Assembly: GCF_007786445.1 (NCBI RefSeq) | Contig: NZ_VNJI01000020.1 | Location: forward strand, 1-64,000 | Length of the DNA: 64,000 bases | Direction of reading: 5' to 3' | Origin: Paenibacillus cremeus | GTDB lineage: Bacteria; Bacillota; Bacilli; Paenibacillales; NBRC-103111 | Shown here: piece by piece, positions 26,419 through 34,744 of the stretch | Position numbering within the stretch: the stretch's first letter is position 1 | Layout: each line of letters starts with the position of its first letter | Position numbers and translations under genes: made by a program | The notes under the pieces: generated by a model | What the model saw: only the letters and a program-made list of their open reading frames with translations | Database searches by the model: none | What the model was told of the DNA's origin: nothing

Positions 26419-26482
26419 GAGTGAGAACAAAATATGGTTGCTTTCAACCATTTATCATGTCTGAGGAAAGCAGGGGAAACGG

Positions 26483-27646
26483 ATGGACAAAGTACGCATC
26501 GGGATTGTCGGTATCGGCAATATGGGGAAAGGCCATACGAATTACTTAAGCAAGAATGAAGTGAAAGGCGGAGAACTGACGGCGATTGTCGACACGGATC
26601 CGGCTCGTTTGGATTGGGTTCGCGAGAATTACGGAGACCGCTTTCAATTGTTTGACAGCTTGGAGGCATTCTTTGCTTCGAAAGCGTTTGATGCAGTGCT
26701 GATCTGCACTCCTCACTATGATCATCCAACTGTTGCTATCGCAGCCTTCAAGCATGGTTACCATGTCCTGGTTGAAAAGCCTGCTGGCGTGTATACCAAA
26801 CAAGTACGTGAAATGAACGAAGCGGCAGCCAAGTCCGGCAAAGCCTTCGGAATCATGTATAACCAACGGACAAACCCGCTGTACCAAAAGCTTCGTGAAC
26901 TTATTACTTCCGGAGAGCTCGGCGAAATTCGCCGTACGAACTGGATCATCACGAACTGGTACCGCTCCCAAAGCTATTACGATTCGGGCGGCTGGCGCGC
27001 AACTTGGGCTGGCGAAGGCGGCGGCGTGCTGATCAACCAAGACCCGCACCAGCTGGACCTGTGGCAGTGGACAATCGATATGATGCCGAAGCGTGTTCGC
27101 GCATTTTGCCACTTTGGCAAATACCGCAACATTGAGGTTGAAGACGACGTAACCGCTTATGTCGAGTATGAGAACGGTGCGACAGGCTTGTTCGTAACTA
27201 CGACGGGCGAAGCACCGGGTACGAACCGCTTTGAAATTACAGGCGACCGCGGCAAAATCGTCATCGAAGACGGCAAGCTGACGTTCTGGCGTTTGACTGT
27301 GCCTGAGCCGCAGTTCAATGCAGAGTACAAAGGCGGCTTCGGTCAGCCGGAGTGCTGGAAATGCGAAATTCCGGTTCCTAAGTCGGAAGGCTCCCACAAG
27401 GAGATCACGCAAAACTTTGTCGATCATATCCTGAAGGGCACGAAACTGCTCGCACCAGGCGAAGAGGGCATCAAAGGCTTGACCTTGTCCAACGCAATGC
27501 ACCTGTCGGCATGGACAGACAACTGGGTTGACCTGCCGATCAATGAGGAGCTGTACTACTCGCACCTTCAAGACCGCATCGCAAACTCCAAGTTCAATAA
27601 AGTGACTCGCTCGCTGGAGAATATGGACGTAAGCGGCACGCATTAA
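26483..27646 (+). CDS. Gfo/Idh/MocA family oxidoreductase
   Basis: 387-residue NAD(P)-dependent dehydrogenase acting on a sugar or cyclitol. N-terminal Rossmann fold (IGIVGIGNMGKGHTNYL), VLICTPHYDHPTV, and the family EKPAG motif (HVLVEKPAGVYTK). The C-terminal domain has GGGVLINQDPHQLDLWQW with the catalytic His. Substrate unknown. Stands alone between two terminators with its own promoter. Confidence 0.92.
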   Translation: MDKVRIGIVGIGNMGKGHTNYLSKNEVKGGELTAIVDTDPARLDWVRENYGDRFQLFDSLEAFFASKAFDAVLICTPHYDHPTVAIAAFKHGYHVLVEKPAGVYTKQVREMNEAAAKSGKAFGIMYNQRTNPLYQKLRELITSGELGEIRRTNWIITNWYRSQSYYDSGGWRATWAGEGGGVLINQDPHQLDLWQWTIDMMPKRVRAFCHFGKYRNIEVEDDVTAYVEYENGATGLFVTTTGEAPGTNRFEITGDRGKIVIEDGKLTFWRLTVPEPQFNAEYKGGFGQPECWKCEIPVPKSEGSHKEITQNFVDHILKGTKLLAPGEEGIKGLTLSNAMHLSAWTDNWVDLPINEELYYSHLQDRIANSKFNKVTRSLENMDVSGTH

Positions 27647-27663
27647 TAGTTGCAAAAGACACG

Positions 27664-27697
27664 AAAAAGAGGGGATTGGATTCCCCTCTTTTTTGTT
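27664..27697. terminator. Bidirectional terminator
   Basis: AAAAAGAGGGGAT/ATTCCCCTCTTTTTT with a TGG loop, between convergent genes. Confidence 0.9.
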
Positions 27698-27702
27698 GTT
27701 TC

Positions 27703-28233
27703 TTATTCGTAGGCCCACAGTCCTTTTTTCTTCTCTCTGGCTTCCCGCTCCAGCATTCGAAACAGGTCTTGGAACATGACATTCGGCGGCACCGACATTG
27801 TATTGGCGTACCCATCCCGGACTAGCGTTTCGTTAAACATGACCGGGTCCCCCTCAATAAACACATAGCGCAGCAGACGGCCATACTTGTCTTTGTCCCC
27901 AGCGTCGCTGAATAAATAAACCTTCTTGCCCGTCAGCTTCGATTTGGTGAAATTGCTGGCTTCCTTGCCGAATTTTTCGACGGGGCTATTCGGTTTAACC
28001 GTCTCCGGTGTATTGACCCCGATCAGCCGCACTTTTTCCCCTTCCTTGGTTTCGAACGTATCCCCATCGACGACCCGTTTCACTTCGGTGGCCGTCATTT
28101 TTCGGTCCTTCAGCGCGGGATATTTTTGAACAATGTCTTTTACCAGTGGGCTGCTCGCCTGAGAATCCCCTGTTTTTCCTCCGCAAGCTGCGATAAACAC
28201 CAGCATCAGCAGAAGTACCACCGCTTTTTTCAT
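27703..28233 (-). CDS. Thermonuclease-family lipoprotein (SNase-like)
   Basis: 176 residues. Signal peptide with lipobox FIAAC (Cys about 17), then a short linker and a staphylococcal-nuclease OB fold: VKRVVDGDTFET, VRLIGVNTPE, YLFSDAGDKDKYGRLLRYVFI and LVRDGYAN. The catalytic Arg/Asp/Glu residues of the family (DGDTF, RLIGVNTPE, DKYGRLLR) are all visible, so it is probably an active membrane-tethered nuclease outside the cell. ATG 28233 chosen because it starts the signal peptide. Confidence 0.9.
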   Translation of the reverse strand: MKKAVVLLLMLVFIAACGGKTGDSQASSPLVKDIVQKYPALKDRKMTATEVKRVVDGDTFETKEGEKVRLIGVNTPETVKPNSPVEKFGKEASNFTKSKLTGKKVYLFSDAGDKDKYGRLLRYVFIEGDPVMFNETLVRDGYANTMSVPPNVMFQDLFRMLEREAREKKKGLWAYE

Positions 28234-28370
28234 GAATGCATTCACTCTCCCGTATGTATTGCTTCCCCATTGTAGTGCGTACCTGCCTGCGTTGTAAATG
28301 AACATGTTTAAATCCGGCGTCTTCCTCTCATACTAAAAATTGTTGTTAATAAAGATGAGGAGGACAGCCC

Positions 28371-30059
28371 ATGCAAATGCACAAAGATCGGCCGCTGGTG
28401 GTGCAGAGCGATTTCTGCATTTTGCTGGAGACGCGGCATCCGAATTTTGATGAAGTACGGACCGGTTTAATCCGTTTTGCAGACCTGGTGAAGTCGCCGG
28501 ACAATATACATACGTACCGAATGACCTCTTTGTCGCTCTGGAATGCGGCAGCGGCGGGGATGACGACGGAGGAGGTCACCGGATTTTTGGAGCGGTGGGC
28601 GAAGTTCGGTGTTCCGGCAACCGTTAAGCAGGACATTAAGCGCTTTGTGGAGCGATACGGCCTTGTTCGGATGGAACGGCTCGGCGAGGATTTGCTGCTC
28701 ATCTCCGAAGATGTCGAAGTGATCAAAGAGATGGTCTCTTTCAAATCGCTCCGCTCATATGGGCTGTGCCAGGTGGATACGCAAACGCTGCGTTTTTCCT
28801 CGGCGTACCGCGGGCTGATGAAGCAGGAGCTTATCAAGCTGGGCTACCCAGTGGAGGATTTGGCGGGCTACAGTCAAGGCGAGAACCTGCCCATCCGGCT
28901 TAAAAATGAAGATACGAGCGAGCGCACCTTTGAACTGCGGGATTATCAGCATTCGGCGGTGGAGTCCTTTTACCGGGAAGGGTCGTTTCATGGCGGCAGC
29001 GGCGTGCTGGTGCTTCCTTGCGGGGCAGGGAAGACGGTGATCGGCATCGCGGCGATGGGGCGGCTTAATTGTGCTACGTTGATCTTAACCTCCAATAGTA
29101 CGTCCGTACGTCAGTGGAAGCGGGAGATTTTGCAAAAAACGGAGGTCACGGAGGACATGGTCGGGGAGTACACCGGCATGCACAAGGAAGTGCGTCCGAT
29201 CACGATTGCCACTTATCAAATATTGACTTATCGAAAGTCGAAGGATGAGCCTTTTGTACATATGGATTTGTTTAATAAACGGGACTGGGGGCTGATTGTG
29301 TACGACGAGGTGCACCTGCTTCCCGCTCCGGTGTTTCGCGTAACGGCGGACATTCAGGCGACGAGGCGGCTCGGCTTGACGGCTACCCTGATCCGCGAGG
29401 ACGGACGCGAGGAGGATGTGTTCTCGCTCATTGGGCCAAAGCGGTACGATATCGCCTGGCGAGAGCTGGAGACGCAAGGATGGATCGCCGCGGTCGAATG
29501 CGTGGAACTGCGTGTTCCGATGCCGGCCGGTGAGATGGAGCAGTACCAAGCGGCGGAGCCTCGCCATAAAATGCGCTGCGCCAGCACCAATCCAGCCAAG
29601 CTGGATGCTTTGGACAAGCTGCTGAACCTGCACAAAGACGAACAGGTGCTCATTATCGGCCAATATTTAGAGCAGCTTCATCAAATCGCCGAGCGGATTG
29701 GGGCGCCAATGATTAGCGGCGAGATGGCTCATGATAAGAGGGAGACGCTCTACGGCGCGTTTCGGTCGGGAGAAGTTCGTGTGCTCATCGTTTCGAAGGT
29801 GGCCAATTTTGCGGTGGATTTGCCGGATGCGGCGGTCGCCGTGCAGGTATCGGGCAGCTTCGGCTCGAGACAAGAGGAGGCTCAGCGGCTGGGGCGTATT
29901 CTGCGGCCGAAGCCGGGGGCGAACCGTGCGTACTTCTACTCCATCGTCAGTGAGGATACGAAGGAGCAGGAGTTTGCGCTGAATCGGCAGCTATTTTTGA
30001 TCGAGCAGGGCTATCAGTACCGGATTGAGTTTGCCGACAAGCTGCTATCACAAGTGTGA
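28371..30059 (+). CDS. XPB/Ssl2-family superfamily 2 helicase
   Basis: 562 residues. N-terminal accessory domain (about 5-105: PLVVQSDFCILLE to VERYGLVRMERL), matching the XPB/Ssl2 N-terminal (Helicase_C_3) type. Then the XPB damage-recognition-like linker and RecA1: ELRDYQHSAVESF, Walker A PCGAGKT (about 215-221), DEVH (about 311-314) and GLTATLIRED; RecA2 with VSKVANFAVDLPDA and QRLGRILRPK. Bacterial XPB unwinds DNA 3' to 5' and is proposed to act in repair or transcription. Start ATG after GAGGAGGAC. A partner gene follows 27 bp on. Confidence 0.9.
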   Translation: MQMHKDRPLVVQSDFCILLETRHPNFDEVRTGLIRFADLVKSPDNIHTYRMTSLSLWNAAAAGMTTEEVTGFLERWAKFGVPATVKQDIKRFVERYGLVRMERLGEDLLLISEDVEVIKEMVSFKSLRSYGLCQVDTQTLRFSSAYRGLMKQELIKLGYPVEDLAGYSQGENLPIRLKNEDTSERTFELRDYQHSAVESFYREGSFHGGSGVLVLPCGAGKTVIGIAAMGRLNCATLILTSNSTSVRQWKREILQKTEVTEDMVGEYTGMHKEVRPITIATYQILTYRKSKDEPFVHMDLFNKRDWGLIVYDEVHLLPAPVFRVTADIQATRRLGLTATLIREDGREEDVFSLIGPKRYDIAWRELETQGWIAAVECVELRVPMPAGEMEQYQAAEPRHKMRCASTNPAKLDALDKLLNLHKDEQVLIIGQYLEQLHQIAERIGAPMISGEMAHDKRETLYGAFRSGEVRVLIVSKVANFAVDLPDAAVAVQVSGSFGSRQEEAQRLGRILRPKPGANRAYFYSIVSEDTKEQEFALNRQLFLIEQGYQYRIEFADKLLSQV

Positions 30060-30086
30060 TCCACACATCCAAAGGAGGAAATCGAT

Positions 30087-32126
30087 ATGAACTACTCGGA
30101 GCTGCTGAGACGAATGCCCGCAGCGCTGCAGAGCAGCTTGGAGGAGGAGGAGGCATATGCCCCATGGCTTGAGAGGGGTGAAACACTGGAGCGCATCTGG
30201 GCGAATCCGGTGGTGATCGAGACGGTCTATAACCGGATGAATCCCGCCGAGCGCACTGTGCTTCGCTTGCTGGTGAGGCGGATCGGCTGCGAGCCGTTTG
30301 ATTATGGGCGACTGGAAAAGGCGGCCGCATCCGACTTGTCCGGAGCAGAAGCGAGGCTGGGGTTTGTGGGCTTGCTTAGAAAAGGGTTTGTGTTTGCTTT
30401 CCGGAAATCGTGGGGGGAATATGTCTATTTGCTACCTGAGGACGGGTTCAGGCTATGGCAGCGGCTGTTATTTCCCGAAGGCCCTATGGTGACCGCGGAT
30501 TCAGCACACGTGGAAAGCTGGGACAGCCGATCGAGCGAGCTGCAAGACGATCTGCTTCAGACGTTGGTGCTGACGGCACAACAAGGACTTAAGCTGACGA
30601 AAAACGGAACGCTGACCAAAAAGCAGCTTCAAAAGCTGCTGGAGCTGATCCGATTGGATGAGCATCGTCTTCATGGGGCGGCCATCAAATATGCCTACGC
30701 GGACAGCTATCCGCTCAAAGCGGCTGTGGTGCTCGACATGCTGCTTCGGCTTCAGCTCATAGGACAGGAAGAGGATCAGTTCATGCTCCAAACCGAGATG
30801 CTGCAGGCGTGGCTCTTGCTTCCTGCGGCGGAGAGAACGCATCGATTGTACCTCATCTGGAAGCAGCTGACGTGTCCTGCCGTGGCCTGGATGCAGCATG
30901 CGGCGCTCATCGTGGAGCGCATGGCTGAATGCGCTGAGTGGTTTAAGGCAGAGGATATGATCGCCTGGCTTGCAGCGCACGATTTGTTAACGGATGACCC
31001 GCCGGCGGACATCGCCAGTCAGCTGGAGGGGCAGTGGCTGCAGCCTCTGGTGGGCTTGGGGTGGATGGAAGAGGGCAGAGAGCACGGCGGGGCCGGAGTG
31101 TGGTATCGCTGGAGCCGTGATCCGCTGGCCAAAGGCAGTGGCATTGTAAAAGACGGAGACGGAGGGCTTATTGTTCAGCCGGATTTTGATATTCTCGTCC
31201 CGCCGGATGTACCGTCTACGGTCGTCTGGGAGCTGTGCTGCTTGGCGGATCTGGTGCAGCAGGATCAGGTTTGCGTTTACAAGCTGACCAAAAGCAGTGT
31301 TCGACGGGCTTTGGAGCATGGAAGAACGGCTGAGGGCATCGTACAGTTTTTGGAGCGGCATGCCTTGTACGGCGTACCTGAGCATGTCCGGCTCGGTGTA
31401 GAGCAGTGGGCGAAGCCGTTTGGCAAAACGCGGTTCATGCAAGCGGTGCTACTTCGTTGCGCCGATGAAGAGACGGTTCGCATTGTGGAGCGATTGCTGG
31501 AAGCAGGGAAGTACGGGCAAGAAAAGCTCGGCGAGCGTGACTTTATTGTTTCCCCCGAAGGGGTAAAGCCACTCACGGCTGCGCTGGAAAAAGCCGGCTT
31601 TATGCCGGGTCAGCTTCCGCTATGGAGTGGAACGAGCGATGAGCAGGCGGAGATGGGACATGCGAGTTATCCTGAGTTCCAAGGCCATAGCGAAGCATTG
31701 TCTAGGTCTATGTTCGGTTTTCCTTCAGTATGGTCGTCGGAGAAGGGACTGATTTACTCGCGCACCTCGGTCGGTTATTTTGAAATGGAGGCGCAAATAC
31801 CTTCAACGGCTGACCTGTATCCTGAGCTGCAGGACATACCGGCGGTGTGGCTTCGTGACTATCGCGCTTATCACGCTTCTACGCGCAAAGAAATCGTCGA
31901 ACGGGCAATTCGGATGAAGACGGCGCTGCAGATTCGAAAGGATGGCAGTGATTATCGGATCGTGCCCCAGAAGGTGCAGGAAACGCGGGGAACGTGGAGC
32001 ATGACCGGAATTAGCCGGATGGAGGAAAGCGGTGCAGCGCCCGAAATCACCGGGGAAGTTCGGCTTTTGGCAGACGAATGGCAGGAAATGAAGCTCATTC
32101 TTCCTGGCATAAATGATAAATATTAA
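30087..32126 (+). CDS. Helicase-associated protein sharing the XPB N-terminal domain
   Basis: 679 residues, no helicase motifs. Residues about 355-455 (GGLIVQPDFDILVPPDVPS to WAKPFGKTRFMQ) are a second copy of the accessory domain seen at the start of the neighbouring XPB: the QPDFDIL/QSDFCIL and FLERHALYGVP/FLERWAKFGVP segments correspond. The N-terminal third looks like winged-helix repeats (ERTVLRLLVRRIGC, QLQKLLELIRLDEHRL); the C-terminus (IVERAIRMKTALQIR) resembles the helicase-associated module. Probably a DNA-binding partner of XPB. Start ATG after AAAGGAGGAAATC. Confidence 0.75.
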   Translation: MNYSELLRRMPAALQSSLEEEEAYAPWLERGETLERIWANPVVIETVYNRMNPAERTVLRLLVRRIGCEPFDYGRLEKAAASDLSGAEARLGFVGLLRKGFVFAFRKSWGEYVYLLPEDGFRLWQRLLFPEGPMVTADSAHVESWDSRSSELQDDLLQTLVLTAQQGLKLTKNGTLTKKQLQKLLELIRLDEHRLHGAAIKYAYADSYPLKAAVVLDMLLRLQLIGQEEDQFMLQTEMLQAWLLLPAAERTHRLYLIWKQLTCPAVAWMQHAALIVERMAECAEWFKAEDMIAWLAAHDLLTDDPPADIASQLEGQWLQPLVGLGWMEEGREHGGAGVWYRWSRDPLAKGSGIVKDGDGGLIVQPDFDILVPPDVPSTVVWELCCLADLVQQDQVCVYKLTKSSVRRALEHGRTAEGIVQFLERHALYGVPEHVRLGVEQWAKPFGKTRFMQAVLLRCADEETVRIVERLLEAGKYGQEKLGERDFIVSPEGVKPLTAALEKAGFMPGQLPLWSGTSDEQAEMGHASYPEFQGHSEALSRSMFGFPSVWSSEKGLIYSRTSVGYFEMEAQIPSTADLYPELQDIPAVWLRDYRAYHASTRKEIVERAIRMKTALQIRKDGSDYRIVPQKVQETRGTWSMTGISRMEESGAAPEITGEVRLLADEWQEMKLILPGINDKY

Positions 32127-32211
32127 ACAAGCGCCGCTGCCCGGAATTATGGTATGATAGACTTGTCCGACTAAGAATTTAAGTTTATCGGCGAGAAGGC
32201 AGGTGTGCTTT

Positions 32212-32658
32212 ATGGCAATTATGGAACCGCAGTCGCTGGATATGTCTGCTGTCCTGATGGGAGCCTATGAACTCTCAGATATGATCACCCATTCCGCAGA
32301 AACCGCGGATTACTTATATTGGAAGCACCGCAAGGATACGGATGAGCAAGTTCAACAGCTGGTTCGCGCTCTGGATAAGAAGAAAGTGCTGTTCGAGGAA
32401 ACACAGCGCTTCGGGCATTACCATCCGAATTACCACGAAGCGCTGGATCAAGTGAATGCGATTGTCGCGCAGCTCGATGCGATTGAAAGCGTACGACGCT
32501 TTAAAGAAGCGGAGCAGCGGCTCGATGACCTGCTGTATCAAGTGTCGCAATCGATCGCTTATGCGGTGTCTGACACAATCAAAGTTCCTAGCAACGACCC
32601 GCTGGCCAGCAGCGGAGGCTGCTCCTCGGGCGGCAGCTGCAGCGGTAAGTGCGGCTAA
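32212..32658 (+). CDS. ylbF: YlbF family protein, Ric complex subunit (RicF)
   Basis: 148 residues. Helical YlbF/YmcA core (MSAVLMGAYELSDMITHS to SVRRFKEAEQRLDDLLYQV) and a Cys-rich tail, CSSGGSCSGKCG. In B. subtilis RicA, RicF and RicT form a complex with Fe-S clusters held by such cysteines; it promotes RNA maturation by RNase Y and affects competence, biofilm and sporulation. RicF rather than RicA because ylbG is nearby. ATG 32212 after AGGTG; an extended -10 TGGTATGAT lies at 32150-32158. Confidence 0.85.
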   Translation: MAIMEPQSLDMSAVLMGAYELSDMITHSAETADYLYWKHRKDTDEQVQQLVRALDKKKVLFEETQRFGHYHPNYHEALDQVNAIVAQLDAIESVRRFKEAEQRLDDLLYQVSQSIAYAVSDTIKVPSNDPLASSGGCSSGGSCSGKCG

Positions 32659-32674
32659 GCAAGCTGAAGCCGTA

Positions 32675-33700
32675 TTACTCGGCGCGCTTCAATCGGAAGG
32701 CGGGCCGGATGACCCCGACAGCCTCATCTCTTCGATTGGGAACGATGGGCTGATGGAATCCGGCCAGCTGCGCCGCTTCTTCCACGGATAGCAGCTCCAT
32801 CTGAAGCAGCGCTTCGACAGCGGTCGGATACAGCGCACGCTCCGCACCGTCCTCGATTTTTAGCGCAAGGCCGATGCCTCGCTCCGGAACGGTGAGGGCG
32901 TAAACGCCTTCGGCCCCCATTTTACCGATGATTCTTCCTTGCGTGACTTCCACCAGACGGGTATCGAAGCGTTCGGTACCTGCTACATAATACGGAGCCT
33001 TCCGGATCGCTTGAACGATGGCTCGGCAAGCCTCTGCGCGGCGCTCAGGCAGCTGATCGGGGCATCCCAATCGGGCATAGGCCAAGGCCAGTGCGGACAG
33101 CGGAACGGCGAAGACAGGCACCCCGCACCCGTCTGTCCCGAGCTGGATGCTATCAGGCGATACACCGCACATTTCGGCGACGGTGTGCAGCATTTTTTGC
33201 TGGACAGGATGAGCGGGTGAGGTATACTCTTGAATAGACGCCTCCATGCAAGCGCATAATGCCAGCATACCGGCATGCTTGCCGGAGCAATTGTTATGAA
33301 GCTGTGTCAGCGGTTGTCCCGAACGCTTTAAGGCATCCGCGGCCGGCTTATAGAACGGTTCGTGGCAGCCGCAGTGCAATGCGCTTTCGTCAAGACCTAG
33401 CTTGTGCAAGATTGCCAATGCCGTGTCTGCGTGCTCCGGTTCTCCGTTATGGGAAGCGCAGCATAAGGCGGTTTCTTCAGGGGTGAGCGTGAAGCGTTCG
33501 GCACCCCCGGCCTCCAGCAATGGAATGGCCTGCACCAGCTTAGCGGTGGAGCGAGCAAACGTATAAAACTCCGGATTTCCGGCGGAGCCCAGCAATCGTC
33601 CTTGGATATCGACCACGGCGATATGACCGCGGTGTACACACTCCGTCAGCTTGCCGCGAGTTACTTCGATTAAAAGTTCTGACACACATGATGAAGGCAT
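32675..33700 (-). CDS. Asparaginase II family protein
   Basis: 341 residues of the AnsA/PF06089-type asparaginase family, unrelated to E. coli AnsB. Diagnostic segments: TRGKLTECVHRGHIAVVD, CCASHNGEPEH, LHNNCSGKHAGMLALC and GTDGCGVPVFAVPL. Predicted to hydrolyse asparagine. ATG 33700 follows GGAGAGGACC. It lies antisense between ylbF and ylbG, which are normally adjacent. It ends 16 bp from the ylbF stop, with no clear terminator between them. Confidence 0.88.
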   Translation of the reverse strand: MPSSCVSELLIEVTRGKLTECVHRGHIAVVDIQGRLLGSAGNPEFYTFARSTAKLVQAIPLLEAGGAERFTLTPEETALCCASHNGEPEHADTALAILHKLGLDESALHCGCHEPFYKPAADALKRSGQPLTQLHNNCSGKHAGMLALCACMEASIQEYTSPAHPVQQKMLHTVAEMCGVSPDSIQLGTDGCGVPVFAVPLSALALAYARLGCPDQLPERRAEACRAIVQAIRKAPYYVAGTERFDTRLVEVTQGRIIGKMGAEGVYALTVPERGIGLALKIEDGAERALYPTAVEALLQMELLSVEEAAQLAGFHQPIVPNRRDEAVGVIRPAFRLKRAE

Positions 33701-33750
33701 AATAGATCGGTCCTCTCCAAAATTCAGGCTCAAGAAAGAAGGTTATCCCC

Positions 33751-34017
33751 ATGTTTACCGAGCGAAGCGGCATTATTGTTTGGGTCAATGATTTGAAAGC
33801 GGCTGGCAAGCACCTGGAAAAGTACGGAAACGTCCATTTCATTTCCAAAAAGCTTCATTACGCAGCCATGTATGTATACGCGAGCCGGCTGGATGAGACG
33901 GTCAAGCAGCTGCAGAAGCTTCCTTTTGTCAAAAAGGTGGAGCGCTCTTACCGCAATGAAATCAAAACAGAGTATACCAGTAATATTCCTGATAAGACAA
34001 GATTCTACACCCTCTAA
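33751..34017 (+). CDS. ylbG: YlbG/UPF0298 family protein
   Basis: 88 residues with family signature GIIVWVNDLKAAGKHLEKYGNVHFISKKL and FVKKVERSYR. Function unknown; in B. subtilis it follows ylbF directly. Start ATG after GAAAGAAGG. The terminator follows at once. Confidence 0.9.
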   Translation: MFTERSGIIVWVNDLKAAGKHLEKYGNVHFISKKLHYAAMYVYASRLDETVKQLQKLPFVKKVERSYRNEIKTEYTSNIPDKTRFYTL

Positions 34018-34046
34018 GGGTGCTGATACAGCATACGCCCGGCACT

Positions 34047-34075
34047 AAGCTTCTGTTCGCAGAAGCTTTTTTTGT
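34047..34075 (+). terminator. ylbG terminator
   Basis: AAGCTTCTG/CAGAAGCTT with a TTCG tetraloop and a T-run. Confidence 0.9.
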
Positions 34076-34114
34076 TTTCCCGAAAACCTAGCAGGTTTCT
34101 AAAGATTTCTTAAG

Positions 34115-34142
34115 TTGATTCTGCAGTAAAATAATCTACAAT
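34115..34142 (+). promoter_or_regulatory. Promoter of the basic hypothetical gene
   Basis: TTGATT (34115-34120), 16-bp spacer, TACAAT (34137-34142). Confidence 0.5.
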
Positions 34143-34206
34143 ATAGGATAAGCAGGTGAAAGTATATAGGGTTTTAGTTCTATTTTTCGCGGAAGAGGGG
34201 CGGGTT

Positions 34207-34650
34207 ATGGGCTCAAGCAGTAACAGTATTGAAAATATCGATAAACAAGTTGCCAATCCGGTGCTGTTAAGCAACAAGGTCGTCGCTGAGATCATCATTA
34301 CCCACCATGCCCGAAGCCGTTGGGCGGATCGGGTGGAATCGGAAAAAACCGGTTTCCAAGATATCACCGCCTTCTTATGGAGCAAATTGAAAGCGGATTC
34401 GGTCCGTACTTACTACAAAAATGATCAAGATGTGTTCTTAATCGATGAGGATCTGGTGATGGTGGCGGAGTTCGCTCCGATCGAGCGAAGCAAAGACGCG
34501 ATCGGTCCGACCAAGTATAAGCTGATCGTCGTCACGTTCCTTGGCCGTATGTCCGAGACCATGGAGTTGAGAGATTTGCGCTCCTACTATTCTTGGCTTC
34601 GGCATTCACGCCGGATGACGCTAATCAAAAACAGCCGCAAACGCAGATAA
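34207..34650 (+). CDS. Conserved hypothetical protein, possible DUF4258/RelE-like fold
   Basis: 147 residues, not firmly recognised. The middle (THHARSRWADRVESE, then YYKNDQDVFLIDEDLVMVAEF and KLIVVTFLG) follows the order of DUF4258-type RelE-fold domains, which begin with a conserved HAxxR helix and continue with beta strands. The tail is strongly basic (HSRRMTLIKNSRKRR), so nucleic-acid binding is plausible. No antitoxin-like gene adjoins it. ATG 34207 after GAGGGGCGGG; the frame is open to 34156. Confidence 0.65.
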   Translation: MGSSSNSIENIDKQVANPVLLSNKVVAEIIITHHARSRWADRVESEKTGFQDITAFLWSKLKADSVRTYYKNDQDVFLIDEDLVMVAEFAPIERSKDAIGPTKYKLIVVTFLGRMSETMELRDLRSYYSWLRHSRRMTLIKNSRKRR

Positions 34651-34664
34651 TGTGCCTTTTACCG

Positions 34665-34703
34665 ACAGGTGTGCCGAAATAGCGGCATGCCTGTTTCTTT
34701 TTT
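34665..34703 (+). terminator. Terminator after the basic hypothetical gene
   Basis: ACAGG-TG-TGCCG pairs with CGGCA-TG-CCTGT around AAATAG, followed by TTCTTTTTT. Confidence 0.8.
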
Positions 34704-34744
34704 GATATAATAAAATATATTTATGGCCTATCGGAGGAAACGTC

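Noticed and set aside
26546-27718. Minus-strand frame of about 390 codons opposite the Gfo/Idh/MocA gene
   Set aside because: Antisense shadow produced by codon bias; composition (Cys, His, Arg rich) is not protein-like.
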